Program-made: the position numbers and the translations under genes
Origin: JANWYT01 sp034432435
GTDB taxonomy: Bacteria; Chloroflexota; Anaerolineae; Aggregatilineales; Phototrophicaceae
Reading direction: 5' to 3'
Length of the DNA stretch: 35,712 bases
NCBI GenBank assembly: GCA_034432435.1
Contig: DAOUBS010000018.1
Span: 1 to 35,712, forward strand
Shown: piece by piece, positions 16,908 to 25,575 of the stretch
How positions within the stretch are numbered: position 1 is the first letter of the stretch
Layout: each line of letters starts with the position of its first letter
The notes under the pieces: model-generated
Told to the model about the DNA's origin: nothing
Databases searched by the model: none
Seen by the model: the letters and a program-made list of their open reading frames with translations, nothing else

Positions 16908-17855
16908 TCAGTTTTCAAGCCTGTTGTTGGCAGATGCTGCTAGGCAGTGTACTAGAATCGCTTTCTGCGCGTGCAGGCGATTGGCGGCCTGCTGAAACAG
17001 CAGCGACCGCGCCCCATCGGCCACTTCATCGGTGATTTCTTCACCGCGATGCGCTGGCAGGCAGTGCATCACCACTGCTGACGCATCGGCCATGCGCAGC
17101 AGCTCGTCGTTAATCTGATAGCCCGCGAAGTCGCGGCGGCGGCGGTCGCTCTCGGCTTCTTGCCCCATGCTCGTCCATGTGTCGGTGTAGAGCACGTGAG
17201 CGCCGCGCACGGCTTCTGCGATGTCGTGCGTTTGGGTGAGCGCCACGCCGCCCTCGGCTGCGATGCGCTCGGCCTGTTCCCACACTGGCTGCGGCAGCTC
17301 ATAGCCGCGCGGGGTGGCGATGGCGAAGTCAAAGCCGAATTTGCCCGCGGCGTAGGCCAGCGACGTAGCGACGTTGTTGCCGTCACCGATGAAAGCGACT
17401 TTGAGGCCGGCCACTTGGCCGAAGTGCTCCTGCATCGTGAGCACGTCCGCCATCGCTTGGCAGGGGTGGTTGTAGTCGGTCAAGCCGTTAATGACGGGGA
17501 CAGTCGCCCACTGCGCCAAGCTGAGCAGATGCTCATGGCTGAAAGTGCGTGCCATGATGCCCTGACACATGCCAGAGAGCACGCGCGCCACGTCGGGCGC
17601 GCTCTCGCGCTCGCCGAGGCCCACTTCTGACGGGCTGAGGTAGAGCGCATGGCCGCCGAGGTGGCGCATGCCGACTTCAAATGAGACGCGCGTGCGCAAG
17701 GATGGCTTTTGAAACACCATCGCCAGCACTTTGCCCGCCAGCAGCGGACGGTTGCCGCTGGCTTGCCACTCCGCTTTGAGTTCGACTGCCGCGCTAATCA
17801 GCGCCTTAAGCTGCGCCGACGTAAAATCTGTCAAGGCGAGGAAATGATCTGGCAC
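16908..17855 (-). CDS. argF: Ornithine carbamoyltransferase
   Basis: 315 aa, normal length. The carbamoyl-phosphate loop PSLRTRVSF lies at about 51-59; the usual S-T-R-T is S-L-R-T here. HPCQAMADV, the SMG-type loop (TDTWTSMGQE) and the OTC-specific HCLPAHRGEEI are all present. HCLPA separates it from aspartate carbamoyltransferase. The enzyme makes citrulline in arginine synthesis. No other arg gene is adjacent. It is the first gene of the run argF-TPR-cdaA-cdaR. Confidence 0.96.
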   Translation of the reverse strand: MPDHFLALTDFTSAQLKALISAAVELKAEWQASGNRPLLAGKVLAMVFQKPSLRTRVSFEVGMRHLGGHALYLSPSEVGLGERESAPDVARVLSGMCQGIMARTFSHEHLLSLAQWATVPVINGLTDYNHPCQAMADVLTMQEHFGQVAGLKVAFIGDGNNVATSLAYAAGKFGFDFAIATPRGYELPQPVWEQAERIAAEGGVALTQTHDIAEAVRGAHVLYTDTWTSMGQEAESDRRRRDFAGYQINDELLRMADASAVVMHCLPAHRGEEITDEVADGARSLLFQQAANRLHAQKAILVHCLAASANNRLEN

Positions 17856-17901
17856 GGGGGATAAAGCCCTTCATTATGAGAATTGCTCAATAATCCCCCA
17901 A

Positions 17902-17910
17902 AGTATAGCA
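17902..17910 (-). promoter_or_regulatory. Extended -10 promoter of argF
   Basis: On the minus strand TGCTATACT (17910-17902) is an extended -10 about 47 nt before the argF ATG. No good -35 is seen. Confidence 0.45.
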
Positions 17911-17965
17911 CATTCAGCACCAAACGGCGCATAGCGCGTTGGGGTCCCGTGGGGTTCAAATCAAC

Positions 17966-17988
17966 AAGGCGAGCACTAAGCTCGCCTT
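17966..17988 (-). terminator. Terminator after yccF
   Basis: A perfect 9-bp stem (aaggcgagc / gctcgcctt) with a 5-nt loop. On the minus strand it is followed by the moderately T-rich TTGTTGATTT. It lies 16 nt after the yccF stop. Confidence 0.6.
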
Positions 17989-18004
17989 CTGTGGGGTAGG
18001 GGAT

Positions 18005-18403
18005 TTATATCAAATGAATTTTTGCCTGCTCAATTTCTACCAGCTCATAGCCGAACGGGTCGAGCGCGACCGGGATGAGCTTGAAGTGCTGCATGGCGAA
18101 GGGCAGGCCGATAACCGTGATGGCCAAGAGAATGCCCAACCCGAGGTGCATCAGCGCCAACAGCCACCCTGCGAAGAGGATCCAGATCACGCTGGCGGCT
18201 AGGCTAATGCAGCCTGTGCTGCGCTCGCGCCCAACGACCGTCTTGCCGAACGGCAGCAGCACCTCAAAGCCCAGCTTGATCGCCATCAGCCCCCACGGGA
18301 TCGTCACAATGCCGAGGCACAGCCCAATGCCCCCCAAGAAATACGTGATGGCAGCAGGCAGCCCCCCAAACACCAACCAGATGATGTTGCCTAGTAGGCT
18401 CAT
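18005..18403 (-). CDS. yccF: YccF-family inner-membrane protein
   Basis: 132 aa. Two YccF units are visible: an N-terminal one with GNIIWLVFGGLPAAITYFL and IVTIPWGLMAIKL, and a C-terminal copy with VIWILFAGWLLALMHLGLG and VIGLPFAMQHFKL. About four membrane helices are expected. The conserved G/P-rich turns ITVIGLPFA and IVTIPWG are diagnostic. The molecular function is not known. A good GGAGGG precedes the ATG. It lies 68 nt downstream of polA on the same strand. Confidence 0.92.
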   Translation of the reverse strand: MSLLGNIIWLVFGGLPAAITYFLGGIGLCLGIVTIPWGLMAIKLGFEVLLPFGKTVVGRERSTGCISLAASVIWILFAGWLLALMHLGLGILLAITVIGLPFAMQHFKLIPVALDPFGYELVEIEQAKIHLI

Positions 18404-18471
18404 GTGTCCCTCCAGATTAAATTAAAATGAGTATCATCTTTATCTACGCAGAATGCGCAGCTGAAGTTGCA

Positions 18472-21267
18472 TCAACCCACGGGCTGCATCTCAAGCCAGT
18501 TTGTGCCGCACTCGGCGGTGGCTTGCAGCGGCACAGCAAACTCGACTGGTTGAATTGGGTTGTCGATCAGCGCATCCTGCATAATCTGGCGAACCCGTTT
18601 AGCCAGCGATTCAGCCTGCGACGCGGGCACCTCAAATACGAGTTCATCGTGCACTTGGAGGATCATGCGCACGTCGGGTTGGGTGCGGATGAAAGCGTGC
18701 AGCTTGAGCATGGCCAGCTTGAGGATGTCGGCAGCTGTGCCTTGGATAGGCGCGTTGATAGCAGCGCGTAGGTCAGCTTGAGCGCTGGCGCTCTCGGGGC
18801 TGCGATGACGCAAATTGGGGAAGAAGCGCTTGCGCCCGAACAAGGTCTGCACGTAGCCATGTTCGACGGCAAAGGCTTTGGTCTGCTCAAGATAGTCGCG
18901 CACGAGCGGCAGCTGCTCAAAATAGCGCTCGACGAAAGCCTCCGCCTCTTTAAGGGTGAGGTCGCTGTCCCGTGCAAGGCGGAATGCCCCCATGCCGTAC
19001 ATCAGGCCGAAGTTGACACGCTTGGCGAACGCGCGCTGATCGTAGGTGACGGCGTTCAGCGGCACGCCGTAGACCGCGGCAGCCGTGGCGCGGTGGATGT
19101 CTTGCCCGTCGTGGAAGGCTTGGATGAGCGTCGGATCGCCGCTCATGTGGGCCATCACGCGCAGCTCGATCTGGCTGTAATCGACCGACAGCAGCAGCAT
19201 CCCCGGCGGGGCGATGAACACGCGGCGAATTTCACGCCCAAGCTCTGTGCGGATGGGGATGTTTTGTAGGTTAGGGTTGCTGCTGCTGAAGCGCCCGGTG
19301 CTGGTTCCTGTTTGGTTATAGCTAGTGTGGACGCGGCCTGTGCGTGGGTTGACCAGCGCGGGCAGCGCGTCGAGGTAGGCGCTCTTGAGCTTGCTCAGCT
19401 CGCGGTATTGGATTAGCTCGGGCACGATGGGGTGGGCGTCGCGCAGCGCGTCGAGCGTATTGATGTCGGTGCTGTAGCCCTGCGTTGTCTTCTTGAGGCC
19501 TGCGACTGACAGCTTGAGCCGCTTGAAAAGCACCTCGTTGAGCTGCTTGGGGCTGTTGACGTTGAAGACCGTGCCGGCGATCTTGTGGATGCGCACCTCA
19601 AGCTGCTTGATCTGCTCGGCAAGGTGGTGGCTCTGGCGTTCGATCTCGGCGAGGTCGAGCAGCGCCCCGGCTTGCTCCATGGCGACGACGATCGGCACGA
19701 TCGGCATCTCCAGCGCGTAGAAGAGCTTGGCCATGTCGATCTGCGGCTCACGCAGGCGGGCGTCAAGATAGTCCCGCGCTTTGAGCGTTACCACCGCGTC
19801 GGCCACGGCATAGGGCGCAGCCTGTTCGATGGACACCTGTGAAAAGGGGATCTGCTTCTTGCCGCTGCCGATCAAGTCGGTGATGTCGGTCATCTCGATG
19901 TTGAGTTCCTGCCGCGCAAAGTTCTTGAGGTTGAGGAAGCGGCTCACGGGGTCGCGCACCCACTCAGCGATCATCGTGTCGAAAACCAGCGGCGTGACCT
20001 CAAGGCCGTGGTTGAGCAGCACCAGCACGTCATAAGAGGCGTTGTGCGCCACTTTGCCGATAGACGGGTTGGTGAGCGCGGGGCGCAGCGCATCGAGCAC
20101 GACGGGCAGCGGCAGTTGGTCGGCTGCTGGTTGAGCGAAGAGCGTGCCGGCGTTCTCGCCCACGTGGCCCACGGGGATGTAGTAACCGACTTGGTCACTC
20201 ACGGCCAGCGAAATGCCGACGAGTTCTGCGCGCATCGGGTCAACGTCGGTTGTTTCGGTGTCGAAGCTGATGAGCGAAGCGGTGTTGAGTGTCTCGACGA
20301 GGTGAGCGAGTTGTTCCGGCGTGCGGATGACGACTACCTGCGCTTGCAGTGGCTGTACAGTTGGGACGGCTGCTGCCAGCGTCTTCATCTGCCCGTGTAT
20401 TTGGCGCAGTCGGTCGCGGATCGACCGGAACTCCAGCTTGGCGAAGATCGCATCGACCTTTTCGAGGTCAAAATCATGGGTGACGCAGCGTTCAAGGTCA
20501 AGTTGGATCGGCAGGTCGGTTTGGATGGTCGCCAATTGGCGGCTGATGTAGGCCAGCTCGCGCTCGGCGATGAGTTTGACGCGCACAGTCTCTTTGATCT
20601 CGTGGAGGTGGTCGTAGATGCCATCGAGCGTGCCGTAGGCTTGCAGCAGGTGGGCCGCGGTTTTGTCGCCAACTCCTGCAACGCCGGGGATGTTGTCGGA
20701 CGAATCGCCGACCAACGCCTTGTAATCGATGTACTGCTCCGGCTCGATCTTGAAGCGCTCACGGAAAGCGGGGATGTCATAAACTTTGTCGTCGCCTTTA
20801 AACGAGGGCAACTGTACCACAACGTGATCGGTGAGCAGCTGAAGCAGGTCACGGTCGCCGGTGATGATGTGCGTGCGCACGCCGGCGGCCTCGGCTTGAC
20901 GGGCAATTGTGCCGATCACATCATCGGCCTCTGCGTTGGGTAGTTCCAACACGGGGATGTTGAAAGCGCGAACGATGTCTTGAATGCGGTTCATCTGGAC
21001 GCTGAGTTCATCGGGCATATCGGCGCGCGTAGCCTTGTAATCCGGGTAGATTTGCTCGCGCCCGCCCGTGCCTTGATCGAAGCTGACGGCCAAATAGTCG
21101 GGCTGGAGCGTCTGGATGACGTCTAGCAAAAAACGGCTGAAGCCATAGGAAGCGGCGGTCGGCTCACCGTCGCGCGTGGTGAAGCCGCGCTCCTTTTTAA
21201 AGGCGTAAAATTGGCGGTAGGCTACGGCGTGGCCGTCAATCAGCACAAAGGTCGGTCGCTGTGCCAT
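18472..21267 (-). CDS. polA: DNA polymerase I
   Basis: 931 aa, full length. The 5'-3' exonuclease occupies roughly 1-300 (FVLIDGHAVAYRQFYAF, and GDSSDNIPGVAGVGDKTA for the helix-hairpin-helix). The 3'-5' proofreading domain (about 325-520) keeps FDTETT, VAHNASYDV and AVADAVVTL, so the acidic residues for proofreading are intact. The polymerase domain has motif A SVDYSQIELR, motif B RAFAKRVNFGLMYGMGAF and motif C QVHDELVFEV. It serves repair and Okazaki fragment processing. AAGGAG precedes the ATG, with a TGCTATAAT promoter upstream. Confidence 0.98.
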   Translation of the reverse strand: MAQRPTFVLIDGHAVAYRQFYAFKKERGFTTRDGEPTAASYGFSRFLLDVIQTLQPDYLAVSFDQGTGGREQIYPDYKATRADMPDELSVQMNRIQDIVRAFNIPVLELPNAEADDVIGTIARQAEAAGVRTHIITGDRDLLQLLTDHVVVQLPSFKGDDKVYDIPAFRERFKIEPEQYIDYKALVGDSSDNIPGVAGVGDKTAAHLLQAYGTLDGIYDHLHEIKETVRVKLIAERELAYISRQLATIQTDLPIQLDLERCVTHDFDLEKVDAIFAKLEFRSIRDRLRQIHGQMKTLAAAVPTVQPLQAQVVVIRTPEQLAHLVETLNTASLISFDTETTDVDPMRAELVGISLAVSDQVGYYIPVGHVGENAGTLFAQPAADQLPLPVVLDALRPALTNPSIGKVAHNASYDVLVLLNHGLEVTPLVFDTMIAEWVRDPVSRFLNLKNFARQELNIEMTDITDLIGSGKKQIPFSQVSIEQAAPYAVADAVVTLKARDYLDARLREPQIDMAKLFYALEMPIVPIVVAMEQAGALLDLAEIERQSHHLAEQIKQLEVRIHKIAGTVFNVNSPKQLNEVLFKRLKLSVAGLKKTTQGYSTDINTLDALRDAHPIVPELIQYRELSKLKSAYLDALPALVNPRTGRVHTSYNQTGTSTGRFSSSNPNLQNIPIRTELGREIRRVFIAPPGMLLLSVDYSQIELRVMAHMSGDPTLIQAFHDGQDIHRATAAAVYGVPLNAVTYDQRAFAKRVNFGLMYGMGAFRLARDSDLTLKEAEAFVERYFEQLPLVRDYLEQTKAFAVEHGYVQTLFGRKRFFPNLRHRSPESASAQADLRAAINAPIQGTAADILKLAMLKLHAFIRTQPDVRMILQVHDELVFEVPASQAESLAKRVRQIMQDALIDNPIQPVEFAVPLQATAECGTNWLEMQPVG

Positions 21268-21310
21268 GACCTCTCCTTATAAAAAATGCAGAAATGCGAA
21301 CATCTGAGCG

Positions 21311-21319
21311 ATTATAGCA
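21311..21319 (-). promoter_or_regulatory. Extended -10 promoter of polA
   Basis: On the minus strand TGCTATAAT (21319-21311) is a consensus extended -10, 44 nt before the polA ATG and just after the stop of the upstream gene. Confidence 0.55.
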
Positions 21320-21327
21320 CAATTAAA

Positions 21328-23193
21328 CTAGGAGCGCGCGAATTGGATGAAGCTGCGAATTTCGTCTAGCGCCAATTCGCGCTCAGCGGGGACGACGAGA
21401 TAGCTATCTGCCCACAGGTTTTTGGCCCATGTGGGGGTGGTGGGCTGGAGGAGGTCTGCGGCAGCGCGCATCGCCTCACGGACGGCGCGCGAAGCCACTT
21501 GGTCGGGCGGCAGGTCTGCGCGCAGGTAGACGAAGTCAGCGTAGACGTCCAGCGCGCGGATGCGCCACAGGCGCTGGCGAAGCGTGGTGTTGAGGGCATC
21601 AACCAACTGCTGCGCTTGGTCGGCGTTTAGCGGGTTGCTTGTGTCGCGCAGGAGCCAGACGAAGTTGTACGGTTCTCGTGGGGCTGCCTCTGGCTCAGTT
21701 GCGGTGTCAAGCGCTTCCGCGTCGACTTCTTCTGGTGCTTCTTCCGCGATGAACTCATCGAGTTCGTCATCCACCTCAGGCAGTGGGCGGGTGGCTGTGT
21801 CGCTCGGTTGGCGCACGCTGGCTTGCAGGGCCTGCGTCAGAGTGCGGCCTTGCCTGCGGATCGCCGAGATGGGCATAGAGCCAGCAAAGAGCAGGTACAG
21901 GATGAAGCCTCCCTCTGTGCGGAGGCCGTGCAGAACATAATCGGTGCTGGTGGATTCAAGGCGGACGAAGTCGATGAGGGTAGCTTGTTCGTCGTTCCAC
22001 GGCTGTTGAAAGACGCTGGACAGCGTGTCGACCTCGGCGCGGGGGAGCTTGCCACTGTAGGCAACGATCTGGCCATCACGCACGAGGATGACCGCATCGG
22101 CGGCGGTCTCAACAGACATTTCGGTGAGGGTGACGGCCAGTTGGGCGACTTCGTCATCTTGGGGGTGGGGGACGGATGCCAGCAAGATCGGACTGCTGGG
22201 GGCAGAAGGGGGCACAGGCGCAACCGCTTGAGGGGCTTCTGGATGCAGCTCGTCCAAAGTGGGGAAGTCCCCCTCAAGCAGTGGGCGCGACTTAACGATA
22301 GGCTCCAGTCGGTCTGTCTTGAGGTCGCTGCCGTCAACAACTGCGTCGGGGTCTGAAAAGATGGTCGTGGAGGCAGCATATTCCAGCGGTGTGCGCGGCA
22401 GCGCTTCGAGGAAGTCCGGTTCGCGGTTGTCGCTGGGGGGCAAGTCGGCGTTGGTGATGGTCTCCTTTACTCGGTTCAAGACAGCGTGGAGGGGGGTGGA
22501 GGTGTCGAGCGCGGCTTCGAGAATCTGGGCGGCCAGCGATGGGGCCGATTCTGAGGCGGCGGTGGTCAGCGCGTCCGGCTCTGCGGCTTCGAGGATGTCG
22601 ATCTGCTCCTCTTCGGCCAGTTTGATGAAGTTCTCGACGGCCTCGGCGACGGTGGCTGCCTCTTCGAACGTTGGCATGGGGGGTTCTTCAGCGGCCAAGC
22701 GCTGAAAGAGCGCCTCCGCTTCTGGGCTGGGCTGGGTGGTGGGCAGGGTGTCGGTCTCTGGGAGTTTTTCAGGAACTTGCTGTAAGTCGCTGGCGTTGGG
22801 CATCAGCACATGGGATAAGTCAGCGGGCGCTGTGATGAGCTTGTGCATGAAGCCGAGCAGTTGACGGGTTGGGATGGGGATGTCCATAATGCCCTGAATG
22901 TGCAAGCTGGCCAGCGCAGTGAGCACCGCAGGGTGGTTGGGCGCAACGACGATGCGGATGTCGGGCTGTAGGGCGCGCAGCCTGGTGATGAGCTTGTCGG
23001 GCACGACATCGCGTACGGTCAGGTCTAGGATGGCGATGTCTTGCTCGTTTGTTTCGAGAAACTGTAGTAGATTTTGAACGGACGTGAACGCAGTGACAAA
23101 GTAGCGCCCATCGCGGGTTTCAAGCGCATGTTTGGCTTTGATTGTAAAATCAACGTGGCGCGTGAGCAGCGCCACACGATAAACTTTGAGCAT
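21328..23193 (-). CDS. Pseudo-receiver / Roadblock-like / inactivated Y1 (IS200-type) transposase-fold fusion protein
   Basis: 621 aa with three parts. Residues 1-115 follow a receiver fold and keep an Asp57 in AILDLT, but lack the acidic pair (VALLTRHVDF) and the conserved Lys, so phosphorylation is doubtful. An acidic Pro/Ala/Glu linker follows. Residues 348-456 resemble a Roadblock/LC7 domain (AADAVILVRDGQIVAYSGK, then YVLHGLRTEGGFILYLLF). After a second acidic linker, residues 507-617 match a Y1 transposase (IS200/IS605 TnpA) fold from end to end: YNFVWLLR, LDVYADFVYLRADLPPD, LWADSYLVVP and LDEIRSFIQ. The HUH histidines are Phe554 and Tyr556, and the catalytic Tyr position is Phe615. It is probably a domesticated regulator or nucleic-acid-binding protein. 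The domain calls are from reading alone. Confidence 0.72.
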   Translation of the reverse strand: MLKVYRVALLTRHVDFTIKAKHALETRDGRYFVTAFTSVQNLLQFLETNEQDIAILDLTVRDVVPDKLITRLRALQPDIRIVVAPNHPAVLTALASLHIQGIMDIPIPTRQLLGFMHKLITAPADLSHVLMPNASDLQQVPEKLPETDTLPTTQPSPEAEALFQRLAAEEPPMPTFEEAATVAEAVENFIKLAEEEQIDILEAAEPDALTTAASESAPSLAAQILEAALDTSTPLHAVLNRVKETITNADLPPSDNREPDFLEALPRTPLEYAASTTIFSDPDAVVDGSDLKTDRLEPIVKSRPLLEGDFPTLDELHPEAPQAVAPVPPSAPSSPILLASVPHPQDDEVAQLAVTLTEMSVETAADAVILVRDGQIVAYSGKLPRAEVDTLSSVFQQPWNDEQATLIDFVRLESTSTDYVLHGLRTEGGFILYLLFAGSMPISAIRRQGRTLTQALQASVRQPSDTATRPLPEVDDELDEFIAEEAPEEVDAEALDTATEPEAAPREPYNFVWLLRDTSNPLNADQAQQLVDALNTTLRQRLWRIRALDVYADFVYLRADLPPDQVASRAVREAMRAAADLLQPTTPTWAKNLWADSYLVVPAERELALDEIRSFIQFARS

Positions 23194-23308
23194 GCAGCCA
23201 GTCCTAATTTAATCTTTGATTATTGTACTCAATCACGAGTGAAACGTCACAAGCTCAACAACGACGGTTTTAAGCGCAAATTTATCGATAATATCTAATG
23301 GGCTAGGT

Positions 23309-24415
23309 GTGCTAAACGCGGCAAAGGTCTTAATCATAGAAGATTCGGATGACTTAAGAACAGATTTGGTCGAAATGCTATCGATTGAGGGTTTCACGAC
23401 CTTCGGCGCGTGCGATGGCCAAGAAGGGATTGAGATGGCCATCGGCCAACTGCCGGACATCATCATCTGTGATGTGATGATGCCGCGCGTAGACGGATAT
23501 GAAGTGCTTGAGCATCTGCGTGCGCATCCGTCTACCAAGACGATTCCATTTGTGTTTCTCACCAGCCGATCAGAGCATGAAAGTCAGCGCTTTGCCATGC
23601 GGCATGGGGCCGACGATTACTTAGCGAAGCCTTTCAATGTGACGGAGCTGCTAGAGGTGATCCGGGTGCAGCTGAAGAAGGCAGATGACGCCCGCGAAGC
23701 TGCTGATAAACAAATGGAAGACCTGCGCTTGAACATCATCTCTGCGATGCCGCACGAGCTGCGCACGCCGCTGAACGCGATCCTCGGCTTTAGCGAGGTG
23801 ATGATGCTGGAAGCGGACACGCTGAAACCTGAGAAGGTCAAAGAGTGGGCGCAGTTCATCCACAACGCCGGGATGCGGCTGCTGCGTATGACTGAGAATT
23901 ATTTGGTGTATGCGCGTGTCAGCGTGGCGCTGAACGACGCTAAGGAGCGTGAAGGCATTCGTGAGCAGGTCTTGGCTCATCCGCAAGATCTGCTCGTGCA
24001 GCAGGCGCAGCAGACCGCTGAGCGGCACAGTCGCGGCAGTGACGTGGTGGTTCAGGTGCAGCCTGTTGAGGCCATTCAGTGCAGCCACGTGTACTTTGCA
24101 AAAATTATCGAAGAGTTGATCGACAACGCCTGCAAGTTCAGCGAAGTTGATAAACCCATCACCATTCGGGCTAGCAGCGAGCCGCCTTACTACATGATTT
24201 ATGTGGAAGATCAGGGGCGCGGCATCAGCCCGGAATATCTGTCGAAGGTCGGCGCGTATATGCAGTTTGACCGTTGGTTTTACGAGCAGCAGGGAACAGG
24301 GCTGGGGCTGGGGATCGTTGTTCAGATCGTGCGGCTGCATGAGGGCGTGTTTGATGTGACGTCCTCGCCCGGCAAGGGCACACAAGTCAAGCTCGGCTTC
24401 AAGCTCGTCAACTGA
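23309..24415 (+). CDS. Receiver-histidine kinase fusion
   Basis: 368 aa. The N-terminal receiver (5-122) has Glu11/Asp12, phospho-acceptor Asp55 (IIICDVMMPRVDGYE) and Lys107. HisKA follows with the phospho-acceptor His149 (MPHELRTPLN). The HATPase has the N box at Asn273 (ELIDNACKFS), the G1 box DQGRGI from Asp301 and the G2 box GTGLGLG at 329-335. It has no membrane segment, so it is a cytoplasmic kinase controlled through its receiver. The GTG at 23309 is used because upstream ATGs run into stops. It is divergent from the pseudo-receiver/Y1-fold gene across 115 bp. Confidence 0.92.
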   Translation: MLNAAKVLIIEDSDDLRTDLVEMLSIEGFTTFGACDGQEGIEMAIGQLPDIIICDVMMPRVDGYEVLEHLRAHPSTKTIPFVFLTSRSEHESQRFAMRHGADDYLAKPFNVTELLEVIRVQLKKADDAREAADKQMEDLRLNIISAMPHELRTPLNAILGFSEVMMLEADTLKPEKVKEWAQFIHNAGMRLLRMTENYLVYARVSVALNDAKEREGIREQVLAHPQDLLVQQAQQTAERHSRGSDVVVQVQPVEAIQCSHVYFAKIIEELIDNACKFSEVDKPITIRASSEPPYYMIYVEDQGRGISPEYLSKVGAYMQFDRWFYEQQGTGLGLGIVVQIVRLHEGVFDVTSSPGKGTQVKLGFKLVN

Positions 24416-24430
24416 GCTTACCAGCGGCGT

Positions 24431-24459
24431 TTGGTGTAATTTTCAAAGACCGTTATAAT
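24431..24459 (+). promoter_or_regulatory. Promoter of the LysM lipoprotein gene
   Basis: TTGGTG (24431-24436), a 17-nt spacer and a perfect TATAAT (24454-24459). The leader before the ATG at 24542 would be about 75 nt. Confidence 0.5.
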
Positions 24460-24541
24460 CACAGGCAGGTCAGCTGCTCCAGTTGGCTGTTAATTGGTGC
24501 GCATAACGGGGCTAGGGCAGCGTACAGCCCGGAGGTCATTC

Positions 24542-25555
24542 ATGAACACACTGAGAAATCCATGGCGGCTGGCCGCAGCGTGTGGATTGGTTTTGCTGGT
24601 GGCGACTGCCTGCTATCAGAACATCGATGAGAATGGCAATCCGGCGGCGCTCTCGATGGGGTTGCCGACGGCGACGGTGACGCCCTTCCCCACGGCGACG
24701 GACACTCCAACCCCCACTGAGGAATTCGCCGCGGAGGTGGTGACCGACGAAGCGCCGACCGAGGTTCCTTCTGCCCTCTTCCCCTCCGAGACCCCAACCC
24801 TCGAATTCACGTTCGATGACCCCAATGAAACGCCCAGCCTGTTGGACTTCGAGACGCTGCAATTGACCTTTAACGCCCCGCCGCCGCAGGATGTGCTGCT
24901 GGGTGACACTGGCGGGCCGTTTGGAACGCCCACACCCACGCCGATTGTGATCGTCCAGATTGATAACTTCTCGCTCACGTCGACCCAGTTCGTGTTGCAA
25001 GTGACGCAAACGCAGGAAGCATCCTTCACCCAGACGGCGGTCGCGTTGGGGATCGGCGAAGAGCCGACCTTCCCGCCATTTGCCACAGACGTCCCCGATG
25101 TATTCTTCCCAACGCCGACGCCCACCCCGTTCGACATAGGCCGCCCGTCGGTGTGCATCCATATCGTGCAGCCTGGCGAGAACCTCTTCCGCTTGTCGCT
25201 GCGCTATGGTGTGTCGGTCAACGATCTGGCGGTGGCGAACGGCATTTCCAACATTCAGTTGATCCGCGTCAATCAGCAGATCACGATCCCCGGCTGCGGC
25301 ACGACGGGCGTGTTCCCGCCGCCGACGCCGCTGCCGACAGACGTGGGGGGCACAGGCGGCATCGGTGGGCCGGGCAGCGGGGTGACAGGCCAGACGACGG
25401 CCATTTGCAGCCAGCACCTCGTACAGCAGTACGAGACGCTCTTCCAAATTTCGCTGCGCTATGGTGTGCCGATGCAGAGCATCATCAACGCCAACAACAT
25501 CACCAACCCCAACATCATCATCATGGCGACGACGCTTCAGATCCCGTGTTCATAA
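24542..25555 (+). CDS. Pro/Thr-rich lipoprotein with two LysM domains
   Basis: 337 aa from the ATG at 24542, chosen for GGAGGT at 24531-24536; an in-frame GTG 48 nt upstream would spoil the signal peptide. Residues 1-24 form a lipoprotein-type signal ending in VATAC (Cys24). The stalk to about residue 200 is rich in Thr, Pro and acidic residues (TPTPTEE, PFPTATDTPTP, PTPTPTPF). LysM 1 spans about 205-252 (IVQPGENLFRLSLRYGVS) and LysM 2 about 289-336 (LVQQYETLFQISLRYGVP). Each repeat is bounded by a Cys at both ends. It probably binds peptidoglycan or another GlcNAc polymer at the cell surface. An intrinsic terminator follows. Confidence 0.9.
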   Translation: MNTLRNPWRLAAACGLVLLVATACYQNIDENGNPAALSMGLPTATVTPFPTATDTPTPTEEFAAEVVTDEAPTEVPSALFPSETPTLEFTFDDPNETPSLLDFETLQLTFNAPPPQDVLLGDTGGPFGTPTPTPIVIVQIDNFSLTSTQFVLQVTQTQEASFTQTAVALGIGEEPTFPPFATDVPDVFFPTPTPTPFDIGRPSVCIHIVQPGENLFRLSLRYGVSVNDLAVANGISNIQLIRVNQQITIPGCGTTGVFPPPTPLPTDVGGTGGIGGPGSGVTGQTTAICSQHLVQQYETLFQISLRYGVPMQSIINANNITNPNIIIMATTLQIPCS

Positions 25556-25575
25556 GGCGAGGCTGAAGCAGGGGG

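Noticed and set aside
20008..20943. A 311-residue open frame on the plus strand
   Set aside because: It is antisense to polA and shows no domain motif or ribosome-binding site.
21328..21675. A working IS200/IS605 element
   Set aside because: There are no flanking ends or TnpB gene, the domain is fused to other modules, and all catalytic residues are replaced.
23651..24385. A 244-residue minus-strand frame
   Set aside because: It is a shadow of the histidine kinase gene with no recognisable motif.
24536..25447. A 303-residue Arg-rich frame on the minus strand
   Set aside because: It mirrors the LysM lipoprotein gene, whose signal peptide and repeats are clear.
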